A stretch of DNA of 64,000 nucleotides, taken from PZPK01 sp965230795 (GTDB taxonomy: Bacteria; Pseudomonadota; Gammaproteobacteria; Pseudomonadales; Oleiphilaceae). This document shows, one piece after another, positions 1 to 7,859 of this stretch. The position numbers and the translations under genes are program-made. The stretch covers positions 930,001-994,000 of the forward strand of contig OZ246020.1 in NCBI GenBank assembly GCA_965230795.1, read 5' to 3'. The notes under the pieces were generated by a model, which worked only from the letters and a program-made list of their open reading frames with translations, had not been told where the DNA came from and searched no databases. The number at the start of each line of letters is the position of its first letter. The first letter of the stretch is position 1.

Positions 1-79
1 TGCCATGGATTTACAGGCAAGCTTTCAGTTTCTCAACAGCAAGTTCAAGGGATTGAGCTCAGCGATTAAGGGTGAATAA
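1..79 (+). CDS. flgB: FlgB, flagellar proximal rod protein (C-terminal end only)
   Basis: Only the last 25 codons are present, in frame from base 2 to the TAA at 77-79. The visible tail includes the stretch FQFLNSKFKGLSSAIKG, which fits the C-terminal rod helix of FlgB. It is followed two bases later by the flgC start, the usual flgB-flgC order. The identification rests mostly on this position. The rest of the gene lies outside the window. Confidence 0.8.
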   Translation, partial: AMDLQASFQFLNSKFKGLSSAIKGE

Positions 80-81
80 CG

Positions 82-522
82 ATGGCGCTGAACAGAATTT
101 TTGATATCGCCGGTTCCGGTATGGCGGCACAGTCGATTCGTTTGAATACAACCGCTAGCAACATTGCGAATGCGGACAGCGCTGCCAGCAGCATCGATGA
201 AGTCTATCGAGCCCGCAAGCCGCTTTTCTCCGCGATTCAGCATAGTGTGATGATGCAGGAGCAGGGGATTCCGCTTGATGGGCAGCCGGAATCCAGAGGT
301 GTTCAGGTCAATGGAATCGTCGAAAGTGATGCGCCCCTGGATATGCGCTATCAGCCGGATCATCCTCTGGCTGATGAGCAGGGATACGTCATGTATCCCA
401 ACGTGAATGTCGTGGAAGAGATGGCGGACATGCTGTCGGCTTCCAGAAGTTTTCAAACCAATGTTGATGTAATGGATGCTGCAAAAAACATGATGCAGCG
501 CATCCTGACTCTGGGCCAGTAA
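82..522 (+). CDS. flgC: FlgC, flagellar proximal rod protein
   Basis: A 146-residue rod subunit, the expected length for FlgC, which assembles with FlgB, FlgF and FlgG into the periplasmic drive shaft. The N-terminal rod signature LNTTASNIANADS lies near residues 22-34. The C-terminal helix contains the typical SRSFQTNVDVMDAAKNM stretch. The ATG follows the flgB stop by two bases, so translation is probably coupled. It is exported by the flagellar type III apparatus, so no signal peptide is expected or seen. Confidence 0.97.
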   Translation: MALNRIFDIAGSGMAAQSIRLNTTASNIANADSAASSIDEVYRARKPLFSAIQHSVMMQEQGIPLDGQPESRGVQVNGIVESDAPLDMRYQPDHPLADEQGYVMYPNVNVVEEMADMLSASRSFQTNVDVMDAAKNMMQRILTLGQ

Positions 523-537
523 GGAGATGATGCGATC

Positions 538-1212
538 ATGACAAGTGTAAATAGCAGTACCGATGTCCTGGCCGATTACAGGATTGATAACGGCAATAAA
601 AAAGCCAGTGGCGATTCTGATCTCGGCAAAAATGAGTTTATGGAGCTGATGATTGCGCAGCTGGAAAACCAGAGTCCGCTCGATCCACAGGACAACGGAG
701 AGTTCATTTCCCAGCTTGCCGAGTTCAGTGCATTGGAAGAGATGCAGCAGCTCAATTCCACTGTGAACAGCTTTTCAACGCAGTACCAGTCAACACAGGC
801 CTTGCAGGCTTCGGCGATGGTAGGGCGTTCGGTTCTGGTACCTGCGACGGAATCTCCGATGGCGGCAGACGGTACCATTTCCGGTGTGGTGGAGGTGCCT
901 TCGAGTACCGGAAGTCTGAAAGTGAGTATTTACAATCCTTCTGGTGAACTGGTCAACAGTTGGGATTTGGGGCAGCAGTCCGCAGGTTCTGTTCCATTCG
1001 TCTGGGACGGTACCAATGCTGAAGGAGAGTTGCTGCCCTATGACGATTACACGATTAAAGCAGAAGCCAGTGGCGGTGGTGAAACCAAGCAGTTAAGCAC
1101 ACTGCTATCAGCAAATGTAAATAGTGTGTCGATCGCGCAAACGGGCGAAATCACACTAAACCTGTCAGGGATGGGGTCCGTACCGCTCGAAAACGTGCGT
1201 GAGATTAACTAA
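538..1212 (+). CDS. flgD: FlgD, hook assembly scaffold (hook cap)
   Basis: 224 residues, a normal FlgD length. The N-terminal conserved block runs from about residue 29 to 68 and includes MIAQLENQSPLDPQDNGEF, the family hallmark. The C-terminal half has beta-rich repeats of the FlgD Ig-like/tudor type, including VSIYNPSGE and VPFVWDGTNAEGE. FlgD caps the growing hook, helps FlgE subunits polymerise and is then discarded. An AGGAG-type ribosome site precedes the ATG by about nine bases. Its place between the rod genes and flgE is canonical. Confidence 0.97.
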   Translation: MTSVNSSTDVLADYRIDNGNKKASGDSDLGKNEFMELMIAQLENQSPLDPQDNGEFISQLAEFSALEEMQQLNSTVNSFSTQYQSTQALQASAMVGRSVLVPATESPMAADGTISGVVEVPSSTGSLKVSIYNPSGELVNSWDLGQQSAGSVPFVWDGTNAEGELLPYDDYTIKAEASGGGETKQLSTLLSANVNSVSIAQTGEITLNLSGMGSVPLENVREIN

Positions 1213-1235
1213 TTTGTCTTCAGTAGAGGTGTAGC

Positions 1236-3191
1236 ATGACATTTAACGTTGCATTAAGTGGTTTAAGAGCGTCTTCCACAGAGCTGGAAGTGACCGGTAA
1301 CAATATCGCCAATGCCAGTACCGTCGGCTTCAAGCGTTCGCGCGCAGAGTTTGGTGATATCTACTCCAACAGCTTCTTCAGTGGCGGTGTAGCGAATATC
1401 GGTGATGGTGTCACGGTGCAGAATGTGCGCCAGCTGCATAGTCAGGGCAATGTCAGTTTTACCGACAGTGGGCTGGATCTGGCTATCACGGGTACCGGCT
1501 ATTTTGTGTTGAGTGACCAGGGAGAAGCCAAGTATTCCCGGGCGGGGCAATTCGGAGTTGATCGAAATGGTTTCCTGGTGAATAACACCGGTATGCGTGT
1601 CCAGGGTTTTCAGGCGGATGAAGAGGGTACCGTATCAGGGGTTTTGGGTGATCTGGTTGTCGAAACCAGTGATTTGGCGCCTCGACAGACAACAAATGTT
1701 GATACGCTGTTGAATCTGGATTCATCCGAAAGTGTATTGAGTGAAAGTGGTTCGACGCTGGACTCGGATGGTACGACCATCGGTATTCCACAGGCGGGAA
1801 CCCTGAATGGTTATTTGGCGCAAACAGTTGATGTGAATTTTGCTGATGGTTCGACACAACAGGTGACCACTGCTGCCAACGCATCAGCAGGAGCGATCGC
1901 GGCACAATTCGGAGCGCTGAATGGTATCGAGGCGACGGCCAGCACCTCTGCAACTATCCTGGCAGCCTCCTATGCCAATGCCTCGGGCAGTATGAATGTG
2001 ACGGTTAACGGAATTAATTTTCAGCCTACCGGGGCGACGGTTGCTGAGCAGTTGGCGGATCTGGGGGCTAAGATCAATGCCTCAGCTCTGGTTGGTGTCA
2101 CCGCGGTTATTGATCCCAACACCAATGATCTGCGGATTATTCAGGACCAGGGTGCTGATCTGGTGTTTGGATTTGCCGGCGGCGCGGCCGATGCTTTTGA
2201 AGTTGAAGGAACCGATGCCGCGGGCCCGACCACACTTACTCTGAATCAGGGGCAGACACAGGGAGCTGTTGGTGGTGTCGTGACCTTTATTCTTGACGAT
2301 GATGTAACGCTTGCCAACGTCAGTGCGACGACGCCAGTGCTGGCGAATTTCGTCGGCCAGCCCTTCGTTAACAACCAGTTTGATCCGGTGGATCCAGGCA
2401 CCTATAACCATGCCACCTCTACCACCATTTATGACAGTCTCGGGAATGCGCACGTCTTGAGTATGTATTTTGTGAAACAGGAGCAGAATACCTCGACTCA
2501 ACCCAATACCTGGCAAATGCATGTGCAGATTGACGGTGAAGATGTGGGCGACCCACTGATCGGTAACACGCCGTCTCGCGCCACCTTTAACCTGGTGTTC
2601 AACGAGGATGGTACCGTCAATGATACCTTGACGGATGACGTCTTGATTTCAAACTGGCAGCCGTTAGATGAGGACGGCAATCCAAATGGTGCGTTGGTGC
2701 CTTTGAATGTGGTCAATGGTGGCACTTTGCCGATACCGACTCCGCCAACCAGCTCCAATTTTGAAATTGATGTGGCGGATTTGACTCAATACGGTAGTCC
2801 CTTTGCGGTGAATGACCTCAGTCAGAACGGGTTTACCACAGGGCGTCTGGTGGGGCTTGATGTGGATGCTTCCGGCATTATTCTCTCACGCTTTTCTAAC
2901 GGTGAATCATTGGTGTTGGGGCAGGTTGCGCTGGCAAACTTTAATGATGTGGAAGGTTTGGCGCCTGCGGGCGATACAGTTTGGGTACAAACCTTTGCTT
3001 CCGGTGATCCGGTTGTGGGTGCACCAGGAACGGCATCGTTGGGCGTCTTGACTGCGTCGGCAGTTGAGCAGTCGAACGTTGATCTGTCGAACGAGCTGGT
3101 TAATCTGATTATCGCGCAGCGCAACTATCAGGCAAACTCGAAGACTATTGAAACGGCGGACACCATTCAGCAGACCATTCTGAATATCTAA
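1236..3191 (+). CDS. flgE: FlgE, flagellar hook protein (long form)
   Basis: The major hook subunit. The N-terminal domain (ALSGLRASSTELEVTGNNIAN, about residues 6-26) and the C-terminal domain (VEQSNVDLSNELVNLIIAQRNYQ) are the conserved D0/D1 parts that build the core tube. At 651 residues it is far longer than the roughly 400-residue enterobacterial protein. The extra 200-250 residues fall in the central surface-exposed region (about 160-480), which is rich in Thr, Ala and Gly. Long FlgE forms are known in other bacteria, so this is not a fusion. It follows flgD by 23 bases. Confidence 0.97.
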   Translation: MTFNVALSGLRASSTELEVTGNNIANASTVGFKRSRAEFGDIYSNSFFSGGVANIGDGVTVQNVRQLHSQGNVSFTDSGLDLAITGTGYFVLSDQGEAKYSRAGQFGVDRNGFLVNNTGMRVQGFQADEEGTVSGVLGDLVVETSDLAPRQTTNVDTLLNLDSSESVLSESGSTLDSDGTTIGIPQAGTLNGYLAQTVDVNFADGSTQQVTTAANASAGAIAAQFGALNGIEATASTSATILAASYANASGSMNVTVNGINFQPTGATVAEQLADLGAKINASALVGVTAVIDPNTNDLRIIQDQGADLVFGFAGGAADAFEVEGTDAAGPTTLTLNQGQTQGAVGGVVTFILDDDVTLANVSATTPVLANFVGQPFVNNQFDPVDPGTYNHATSTTIYDSLGNAHVLSMYFVKQEQNTSTQPNTWQMHVQIDGEDVGDPLIGNTPSRATFNLVFNEDGTVNDTLTDDVLISNWQPLDEDGNPNGALVPLNVVNGGTLPIPTPPTSSNFEIDVADLTQYGSPFAVNDLSQNGFTTGRLVGLDVDASGIILSRFSNGESLVLGQVALANFNDVEGLAPAGDTVWVQTFASGDPVVGAPGTASLGVLTASAVEQSNVDLSNELVNLIIAQRNYQANSKTIETADTIQQTILNI

Positions 3192-3194
3192 AAA

Positions 3195-3209
3195 TCCTGA
3201 TGTTCAGGA
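3195..3209 (+). other. small perfect hairpin between flgE and flgF
   Basis: TCCTGA, a three-base loop TGT, then TCAGGA form a perfect six-pair hairpin four bases after the flgE stop. There is no T run, so it is not a classical terminator. It could stabilise the 3' end of flgE mRNA. Confidence 0.4.
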
Positions 3210-3235
3210 AGGGCAATCTGTAGTGGAGTATTTGT

Positions 3236-3979
3236 ATGGATAAAGCGCTTTATATCGCCATGAGTGGGGCCAAGCAGAATATGCTTTCCCAGCGCGCACA
3301 TGCTAATAATCTGGCCAATGTGAATACCACCGGGTTCAAGGAAGATTATGCCCAGGCTCGAGCTATGCCTGTTTTCGGTGAGCACTACGCCAGCCGGGCC
3401 TACGCACTCACCGAACGACCGGCGACGAATTTCGAGCAAGGGCCCTTGATGGAAACCGGTAACAATCTCGATATCGCCCTGAAAGGCGAGGGCTGGGTGG
3501 CGGTGCAGGCGCCTGATGGCACCGAAGCTTACACCCGGGCGGGTGATTTGCAGGTGGATGTGAACGGGGTTCTGAGAACCGGTGGCGGATTGCCGGTGCT
3601 CGGGAATGGTGGGCCGATTGCGATTCCGCCTGCCTCATCCATTGAGATTGGATCCGATGGCACGATTTCGATACTGCCATTGGGAGGGCAAGGTGTTCAG
3701 CTTGCTCAGGTCGACCGTATTCGCCTCGTCAATCCTCCAGCAGAAAATCTTGAAAAGCAGGAAGACGGTTTGATCCACCTAAAGCCCGGTGCACCGGCAG
3801 TCGAAGTAGATGGTACCCTGCGGGTTGAGCAGGGCTTTCTCGAAGGTTCCAATGTCAACGCTGTCAGTGAATTGACTGACATCCTTTCCCTCTCTCGCCA
3901 GTACGAGCTGCAAGTTAAATTAATGGGCCAGGCTGATCAAAATAGTGAAGCTTCGGCACGCTTGTTGCAACTCTCCTGA
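3236..3979 (+). CDS. flgF: FlgF, flagellar proximal rod protein
   Basis: 247 residues, the usual FlgF length. The N-terminal rod motif AMSGAKQNMLSQRAHANNLAN is followed by VNTTGFKEDYAQ. The C-terminus has the matching coil-forming segment (GSNVNAVSELTDILSLSRQYE). FlgF joins FlgB, FlgC and FlgG in the rod. A GGAG element about nine bases upstream supports the ATG. Unlike most junctions in this operon, the gap to the next gene is long (96 bp) and contains two hairpins. Confidence 0.96.
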   Translation: MDKALYIAMSGAKQNMLSQRAHANNLANVNTTGFKEDYAQARAMPVFGEHYASRAYALTERPATNFEQGPLMETGNNLDIALKGEGWVAVQAPDGTEAYTRAGDLQVDVNGVLRTGGGLPVLGNGGPIAIPPASSIEIGSDGTISILPLGGQGVQLAQVDRIRLVNPPAENLEKQEDGLIHLKPGAPAVEVDGTLRVEQGFLEGSNVNAVSELTDILSLSRQYELQVKLMGQADQNSEASARLLQLS

Positions 3980-3999
3980 TAAGACCTGTTTATAGGGCT

Positions 4000-4025
4000 A
4001 AAAGCGGCAGAATCTTGCTGCTTTT
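4000..4025 (+). terminator. terminator-like hairpin between flgF and flgG
   Basis: AAAAGCGGCA at 4000-4009 can pair with TGCTGCTTTT at 4016-4025, nine Watson-Crick pairs plus one G-T wobble, around a six-base loop. The stem starts with an A tract and ends in TTTT, like a weak intrinsic terminator usable on either strand. It lies 21 bases after the flgF stop, inside the operon. It may attenuate read-through into flgGHIJKL; this is inferred from structure only. Confidence 0.5.
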
Positions 4026-4034
4026 GCTCCGGGT

Positions 4035-4064
4035 CAAATTGATTCGAAGTAGCATATCAATTTG
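4035..4064 (+). promoter_or_regulatory. inverted repeat abutting the flgG ribosome-binding site
   Basis: CAAATTGAT at 4035-4043 and ATCAATTTG at 4056-4064 are perfect nine-base inverted arms, 12 bases apart. The last G of the right arm is the first G of the flgG Shine-Dalgarno GGGAG (4064-4068); the ATG follows at 4076. As RNA the stem would butt against the ribosome site. As DNA it could be an operator. Confidence 0.45.
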
Positions 4065-4075
4065 GGAGATTCAGC

Positions 4076-4861
4076 ATGCATTCAGCTCTGTATGTCAGCA
4101 AAACCGGGCTAAGCGCACAAGACACTGCGCTGACGACTATTTCCAATAATCTGGCTAATGTCGGTACCGTCGGCTACAAGCGCGACGATGCGGTATTTCA
4201 GGATTTGCTGTACCAAGTCAAACGCGAGCCTGGCGCGCTCACTTCCCAGGATTCCCAGCTACCTTCCGGTTTGCAATTGGGTACGGGGGTGCGCGTTGTG
4301 GGTACTACCAAACAATTTACCCAGGGTTCTCTGGAAGTAACCGAGCAGGCTCTGGATATTGCCGTCAATGGGCGTGGTATGTTTCAGATACTGCTTCCCG
4401 ATGGCACCACCGCCTATACACGGGATGGTCAGTTTCAGATTAATTCTGATGGGCAAGTTGTTACCGCCAATGGACACCCTCTTGAACCCGCTATCACTGT
4501 TCCCGAAAACACTTCCTTGCTGACGATTGGTGAAGACGGCGTGGTGACGGCAGCGGTAAGCGGTGAAACTGCAGTCACCCAATTAGGGCAGATCGATACC
4601 GTCGACTTTATTAACCCTCAGGGGCTGAAGGCGATAGGCAATAACCTGTTTCGCGAGACCGAAGCCAGTGGCGCTCCCCAGGTTGGAACGCCAGGCCTGA
4701 ATGGTCTTGGTGTGCTGAATCAGGGAATGCTGGAGCAATCCAATGTTGATGTGGTGGAAGAGCTGGTGGATATGATCACTACTCAGCGCGCCTACGAGAT
4801 GAACTCGAAGGTCGTCTCCACGGCGGATCAGATGCTGCAGTTTATCTCTCAGAATCTATAG
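4076..4861 (+). CDS. flgG: FlgG, flagellar distal rod protein
   Basis: 261 residues, almost exactly the length of Salmonella FlgG. The N-terminus carries VSKTGLSAQDTALTTISNNLA followed by VGTVGYKRDDAVFQDLLYQ, the segment that distinguishes FlgG from FlgF. The C-terminus ends with the conserved VEELVDMITTQRAYEMNSK block. FlgG forms the distal rod that passes through the P and L rings made by the next genes. The start has a clear GGGAG site seven bases upstream. Confidence 0.98.
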   Translation: MHSALYVSKTGLSAQDTALTTISNNLANVGTVGYKRDDAVFQDLLYQVKREPGALTSQDSQLPSGLQLGTGVRVVGTTKQFTQGSLEVTEQALDIAVNGRGMFQILLPDGTTAYTRDGQFQINSDGQVVTANGHPLEPAITVPENTSLLTIGEDGVVTAAVSGETAVTQLGQIDTVDFINPQGLKAIGNNLFRETEASGAPQVGTPGLNGLGVLNQGMLEQSNVDVVEELVDMITTQRAYEMNSKVVSTADQMLQFISQNL

Positions 4862-4885
4862 TCATTCCGGATTGAGGTGAAGCGC

Positions 4886-5581
4886 ATGTTGTCTCGAAAA
4901 AGCTTTGAATGTGGGGCGGTAATTCTGGCGCTGCTGAGTGTGTCGGCGTGCAGCACGCTGACGCGTGAGCATCCGATGCCTGATGACCCAAGATTTGCTC
5001 CGATTCCGGCGAGCGCCATGCATATGGGCGAGCAGATCAACGGTTCGATCTATCAAAGTAATCGTAATTTCAGCTTCTACGGAGATCAGGTGGCCCTGAA
5101 TGTGGGTGACATACTCACAGTGGTCCTGCAGGAGAATACATCGGCTTCAAAGAGCGCCGACACGGCCTACGACAAAGATGATGAGATCGACTTCAACGAG
5201 GCGACCATTCTGGGTAATGCCATTAACTACAAGGGCATGAGCCTGCTGACCGATCCGAACTTTGAACGCGCCTTTGAAGGCAGCGCCAAAAGCGATCAAA
5301 GCAATAGCTTGCAGGGCAGTATTTCCGTGACAGTCTCCGCGGTGCTGCCTAACGGGATTTTGCGCATTCAGGGAGAGAAGTGGCTGAAGCTGAATCAGGG
5401 GGATGAATATATCCGCCTGACCGGACTGGTGCGGCCTCAGGATATCGGCACCGACAATACCATACCTTCATCGAAGGTTGCCGATGCCCGGATTGCGTAT
5501 GGCGGAACCGGTGAGTTTGACGATGTTAATCGTCAGGGCTGGTTGTCGCGATTCTTCAACAGTGAGTGGTGGTTCATGTGA
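4886..5581 (+). CDS. flgH: FlgH, flagellar L-ring lipoprotein
   Basis: Outer-membrane L-ring subunit that forms the bushing for the rod. Starting at the ATG at 4886 gives 231 residues, matching the family. A GTG nine bases upstream (4877) is in frame, but GAGGTG at 4874-4879 is better read as the Shine-Dalgarno for 4886. The N-terminus is a lipoprotein signal: charged RK, hydrophobic AVILALL, lipobox VSAC with the lipid-modified Cys near residue 22. Conserved FlgH segments include NVGDILTVVLQENTSASKSA and the C-terminal VADARIAYGGTGEFDD. Confidence 0.97.
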   Translation: MLSRKSFECGAVILALLSVSACSTLTREHPMPDDPRFAPIPASAMHMGEQINGSIYQSNRNFSFYGDQVALNVGDILTVVLQENTSASKSADTAYDKDDEIDFNEATILGNAINYKGMSLLTDPNFERAFEGSAKSDQSNSLQGSISVTVSAVLPNGILRIQGEKWLKLNQGDEYIRLTGLVRPQDIGTDNTIPSSKVADARIAYGGTGEFDDVNRQGWLSRFFNSEWWFM

Positions 5582-6720
5582 GGTTTGGCACGAGAAGTTC
5601 ACAACAAAACCGGGCAAAGCACGGCGTGTCTTTGCCTTCATTAGTCGTCATTTTGTTCACTCTGATGCTCAGTTCTGTCGCGCTGGCGGACCGACTTAAG
5701 GACATTGCCAGCATTCAGGGTGTGCGCAGCAACCAGCTGGTGGGATATGGTCTTGTGGTAGGCCTCGATGGTACAGGCGATAACACGCCTTTCACGAGTC
5801 AGACTTTCCGTAACCTGATGAACAAATTTGGTATTACCATTCCCGCTGGTGTGGATCCTAAAGCGAGAAATGTAGCAGCTGTGGCTGTGCATGCAGATCT
5901 GCCGGCCTTTGCCAAACCCGGTCAAAAAATTGATGTCACTGTCTCGTCTCTCGGTGATGCCGGCAGCCTACGCGGTGGCAGCCTGATTATGACGCCTTTG
6001 AAAGGCGCTGATGGCCGGATTTATGCCATGTCTCAAGGCAGCCTGGTGGTGGGTGGCTTTGGTGCCGAAGGGGCCGACGGTTCATCCATCAAGGTGAACG
6101 TTCCCAGTGTCGGTCGGATTCCCAATGGCGCAACCGTTGAGCAGAGTATTCCAACACCTTTTCATCGCGGCGATACCCTGACCTTTGATTTGCATCAGCC
6201 AGACTTCACGACAGCAGTGAACGTGGTCGAGCGTATCAATGATCTGCTGGGTGCCGGAACCGCCTATGCCCATGATGGTGCTTCCATATCGGTGAAGGCG
6301 CCGCGGGATGCATCCCAGCGGGTGAGCTATCTGTCCATGCTGGAAAACCTCAATGTTGAAACCGGTGAGGGGCCCGCCAAGGTGGTTATTAACTCTCGTA
6401 CCGGCACGATAGTTGTTGGCCAGAACGTGAAGGTGCTGCCGGCGGCAGTCACTCACGGCAGTTTGTCCGTGACCATTTCCGAGTCGGCGGCGGTTAGTCA
6501 GCCGAATCCACTTGGGGATGGCGATACGGTTGTGGTTCCCCGTTCCGAGGTGGAGGTAAATGAGGAACCTGCACGTATGTTCCAGTTTGGTCCGGCGGCA
6601 ACATTAAGCCAGATCGTACAGGCGGTAAATCAGGTAGGCGCGGCGCCCGGAGACATCATGGCGGTTCTGGAAGCGCTGAAACAGGCCGGGGCTTTGAAAG
6701 CCGATTTGATAGTGATTTAG
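5578..6720 (+). CDS. flgI: FlgI, flagellar P-ring protein
   Basis: Periplasmic P-ring subunit, about 380 residues with the GTG start at 5578, which overlaps the flgH stop. A cleavable signal peptide is visible (LVVILFTLMLSSVALA) ahead of DRLKDIASIQGVRSNQLVGYG, the conserved mature start. GLVVGLDGTGDNTPFTSQT is another family hallmark. The exact start is uncertain: in-frame GTGs occur upstream at 5566 and 5569 and downstream near 5626, and none has a strong ribosome site. Any of them leaves the signal peptide largely intact. Confidence 0.96.
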   Translation: MRFGTRSSQQNRAKHGVSLPSLVVILFTLMLSSVALADRLKDIASIQGVRSNQLVGYGLVVGLDGTGDNTPFTSQTFRNLMNKFGITIPAGVDPKARNVAAVAVHADLPAFAKPGQKIDVTVSSLGDAGSLRGGSLIMTPLKGADGRIYAMSQGSLVVGGFGAEGADGSSIKVNVPSVGRIPNGATVEQSIPTPFHRGDTLTFDLHQPDFTTAVNVVERINDLLGAGTAYAHDGASISVKAPRDASQRVSYLSMLENLNVETGEGPAKVVINSRTGTIVVGQNVKVLPAAVTHGSLSVTISESAAVSQPNPLGDGDTVVVPRSEVEVNEEPARMFQFGPAATLSQIVQAVNQVGAAPGDIMAVLEALKQAGALKADLIVI

Positions 6721-6730
6721 GAGGTCTTCG

Positions 6731-7849
6731 ATGAAGATGCATTCTCCCGCGTCACTGGATCAGATGACGCGTCTGCAGAACTACAACGATTTAAGTGCTT
6801 TGCAATCTTTGAAAGTGAAGCAGGAAGGCGCTGCGGACGCGCGCCTCGATGCGGTCGCTCAGCAATTTGAATCCATCTTTGTTTCCATGATGATCAAAAG
6901 TATGCGTGATGCTAACCAGGTCTTCGCAGAGGGCAACATGCTGCAGAGCTCGCAAACCGAGTTCTATCAGCAGATGTTTGATAGCCAGCTTGCCGTGACC
7001 CTGTCGACCAGCAAAGGTTTGGGCTTGGCCGACGTGATCAAGCGTCAGCTGTCGAAGGACGTATCACCGGTCAGCCGTCCGGGGATGGATGGCTTGAGCC
7101 CGTCCGGATCTCGCGGCGGCTTTGATGTCAACAGCTATGAGCGTCGACTGTTTCCAGGTCGAGAGCGCGCTGAGGAACTGATAGCTGCTGTTCAGAAAGT
7201 GCAGGATACCGTGGCGGAGAAAGCCCTGAATAAAGCCGATTCAATTTCGCTTGATGGCCAATCGGCGGCACCGGCTTTGACAGAAAAAACGTCGGCACCA
7301 AGCATGGACTTTTCGTCACCCGAGGCCTTTATTGAGTCCTTGTATCCCTATGCCCGGCAGGTGGAAGCCGAAACCGGTATTGATGCGCGTTTAATGCTGG
7401 CGCAGTCGGCTCTTGAGACTGGATGGGGCAAGCATCAGATTTTCAAAGCCGATGGTTCCCCCAGTTTTAACCTGTTTGGCATCAAGGCCCATAATGGCTG
7501 GCAGGGTGACAAGGCAACGATTACCACAACCGAATATCGTCAGGGGATTGCCATGAAAGAGCAGGCCGACTTTCGTGCCTATGCCTCCTATGGCGAAAGC
7601 TTCGGTGACTACGCCCGCTTCCTGAAACAAAACGATCGCTACCAGGCAGTATTTGAGCACATTGATGATCCCAAGGCGTTTGCGGATGCTCTGCAGGAGT
7701 CAGGTTATGCCACCGATCCGAATTATGGCGACAAGATTGGCCGCATTCTGGACAACTATTTGTCTTTTTCGGAAGCCAGCTCGACAGCAGTAACTGCGGA
7801 TGCTCCCTTGTTGCAGTCTTCGGTTTCGAAGCAGAGCTGGATGCCATAG
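6731..7849 (+). CDS. flgJ: FlgJ, rod-cap protein with peptidoglycan hydrolase domain
   Basis: A 372-residue dual-function protein of the beta/gammaproteobacterial type. Residues about 35-105 are the rod-binding cap domain (QFESIFVSMMIKSMRDAN). A poorly conserved linker of about 90 residues follows. Residues about 195-350 are a glucosaminidase/muramidase domain with LAQSALETGWGKHQIF near 223-238; Glu229 aligns with the catalytic acid. The domain cuts a hole in the cell wall so the rod can cross. The ATG has GGAGG-like sequence just after the flgI stop. Confidence 0.97.
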   Translation: MKMHSPASLDQMTRLQNYNDLSALQSLKVKQEGAADARLDAVAQQFESIFVSMMIKSMRDANQVFAEGNMLQSSQTEFYQQMFDSQLAVTLSTSKGLGLADVIKRQLSKDVSPVSRPGMDGLSPSGSRGGFDVNSYERRLFPGRERAEELIAAVQKVQDTVAEKALNKADSISLDGQSAAPALTEKTSAPSMDFSSPEAFIESLYPYARQVEAETGIDARLMLAQSALETGWGKHQIFKADGSPSFNLFGIKAHNGWQGDKATITTTEYRQGIAMKEQADFRAYASYGESFGDYARFLKQNDRYQAVFEHIDDPKAFADALQESGYATDPNYGDKIGRILDNYLSFSEASSTAVTADAPLLQSSVSKQSWMP

Positions 7850-7859
7850 GAGGTAAGTA

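Noticed and set aside
4001..4020. Sigma-54-like GG...GC element before flgG
   Set aside because: The spacing between GG and GC is nine bases instead of ten and the surrounding consensus is poor; the sequence is better explained as a hairpin.
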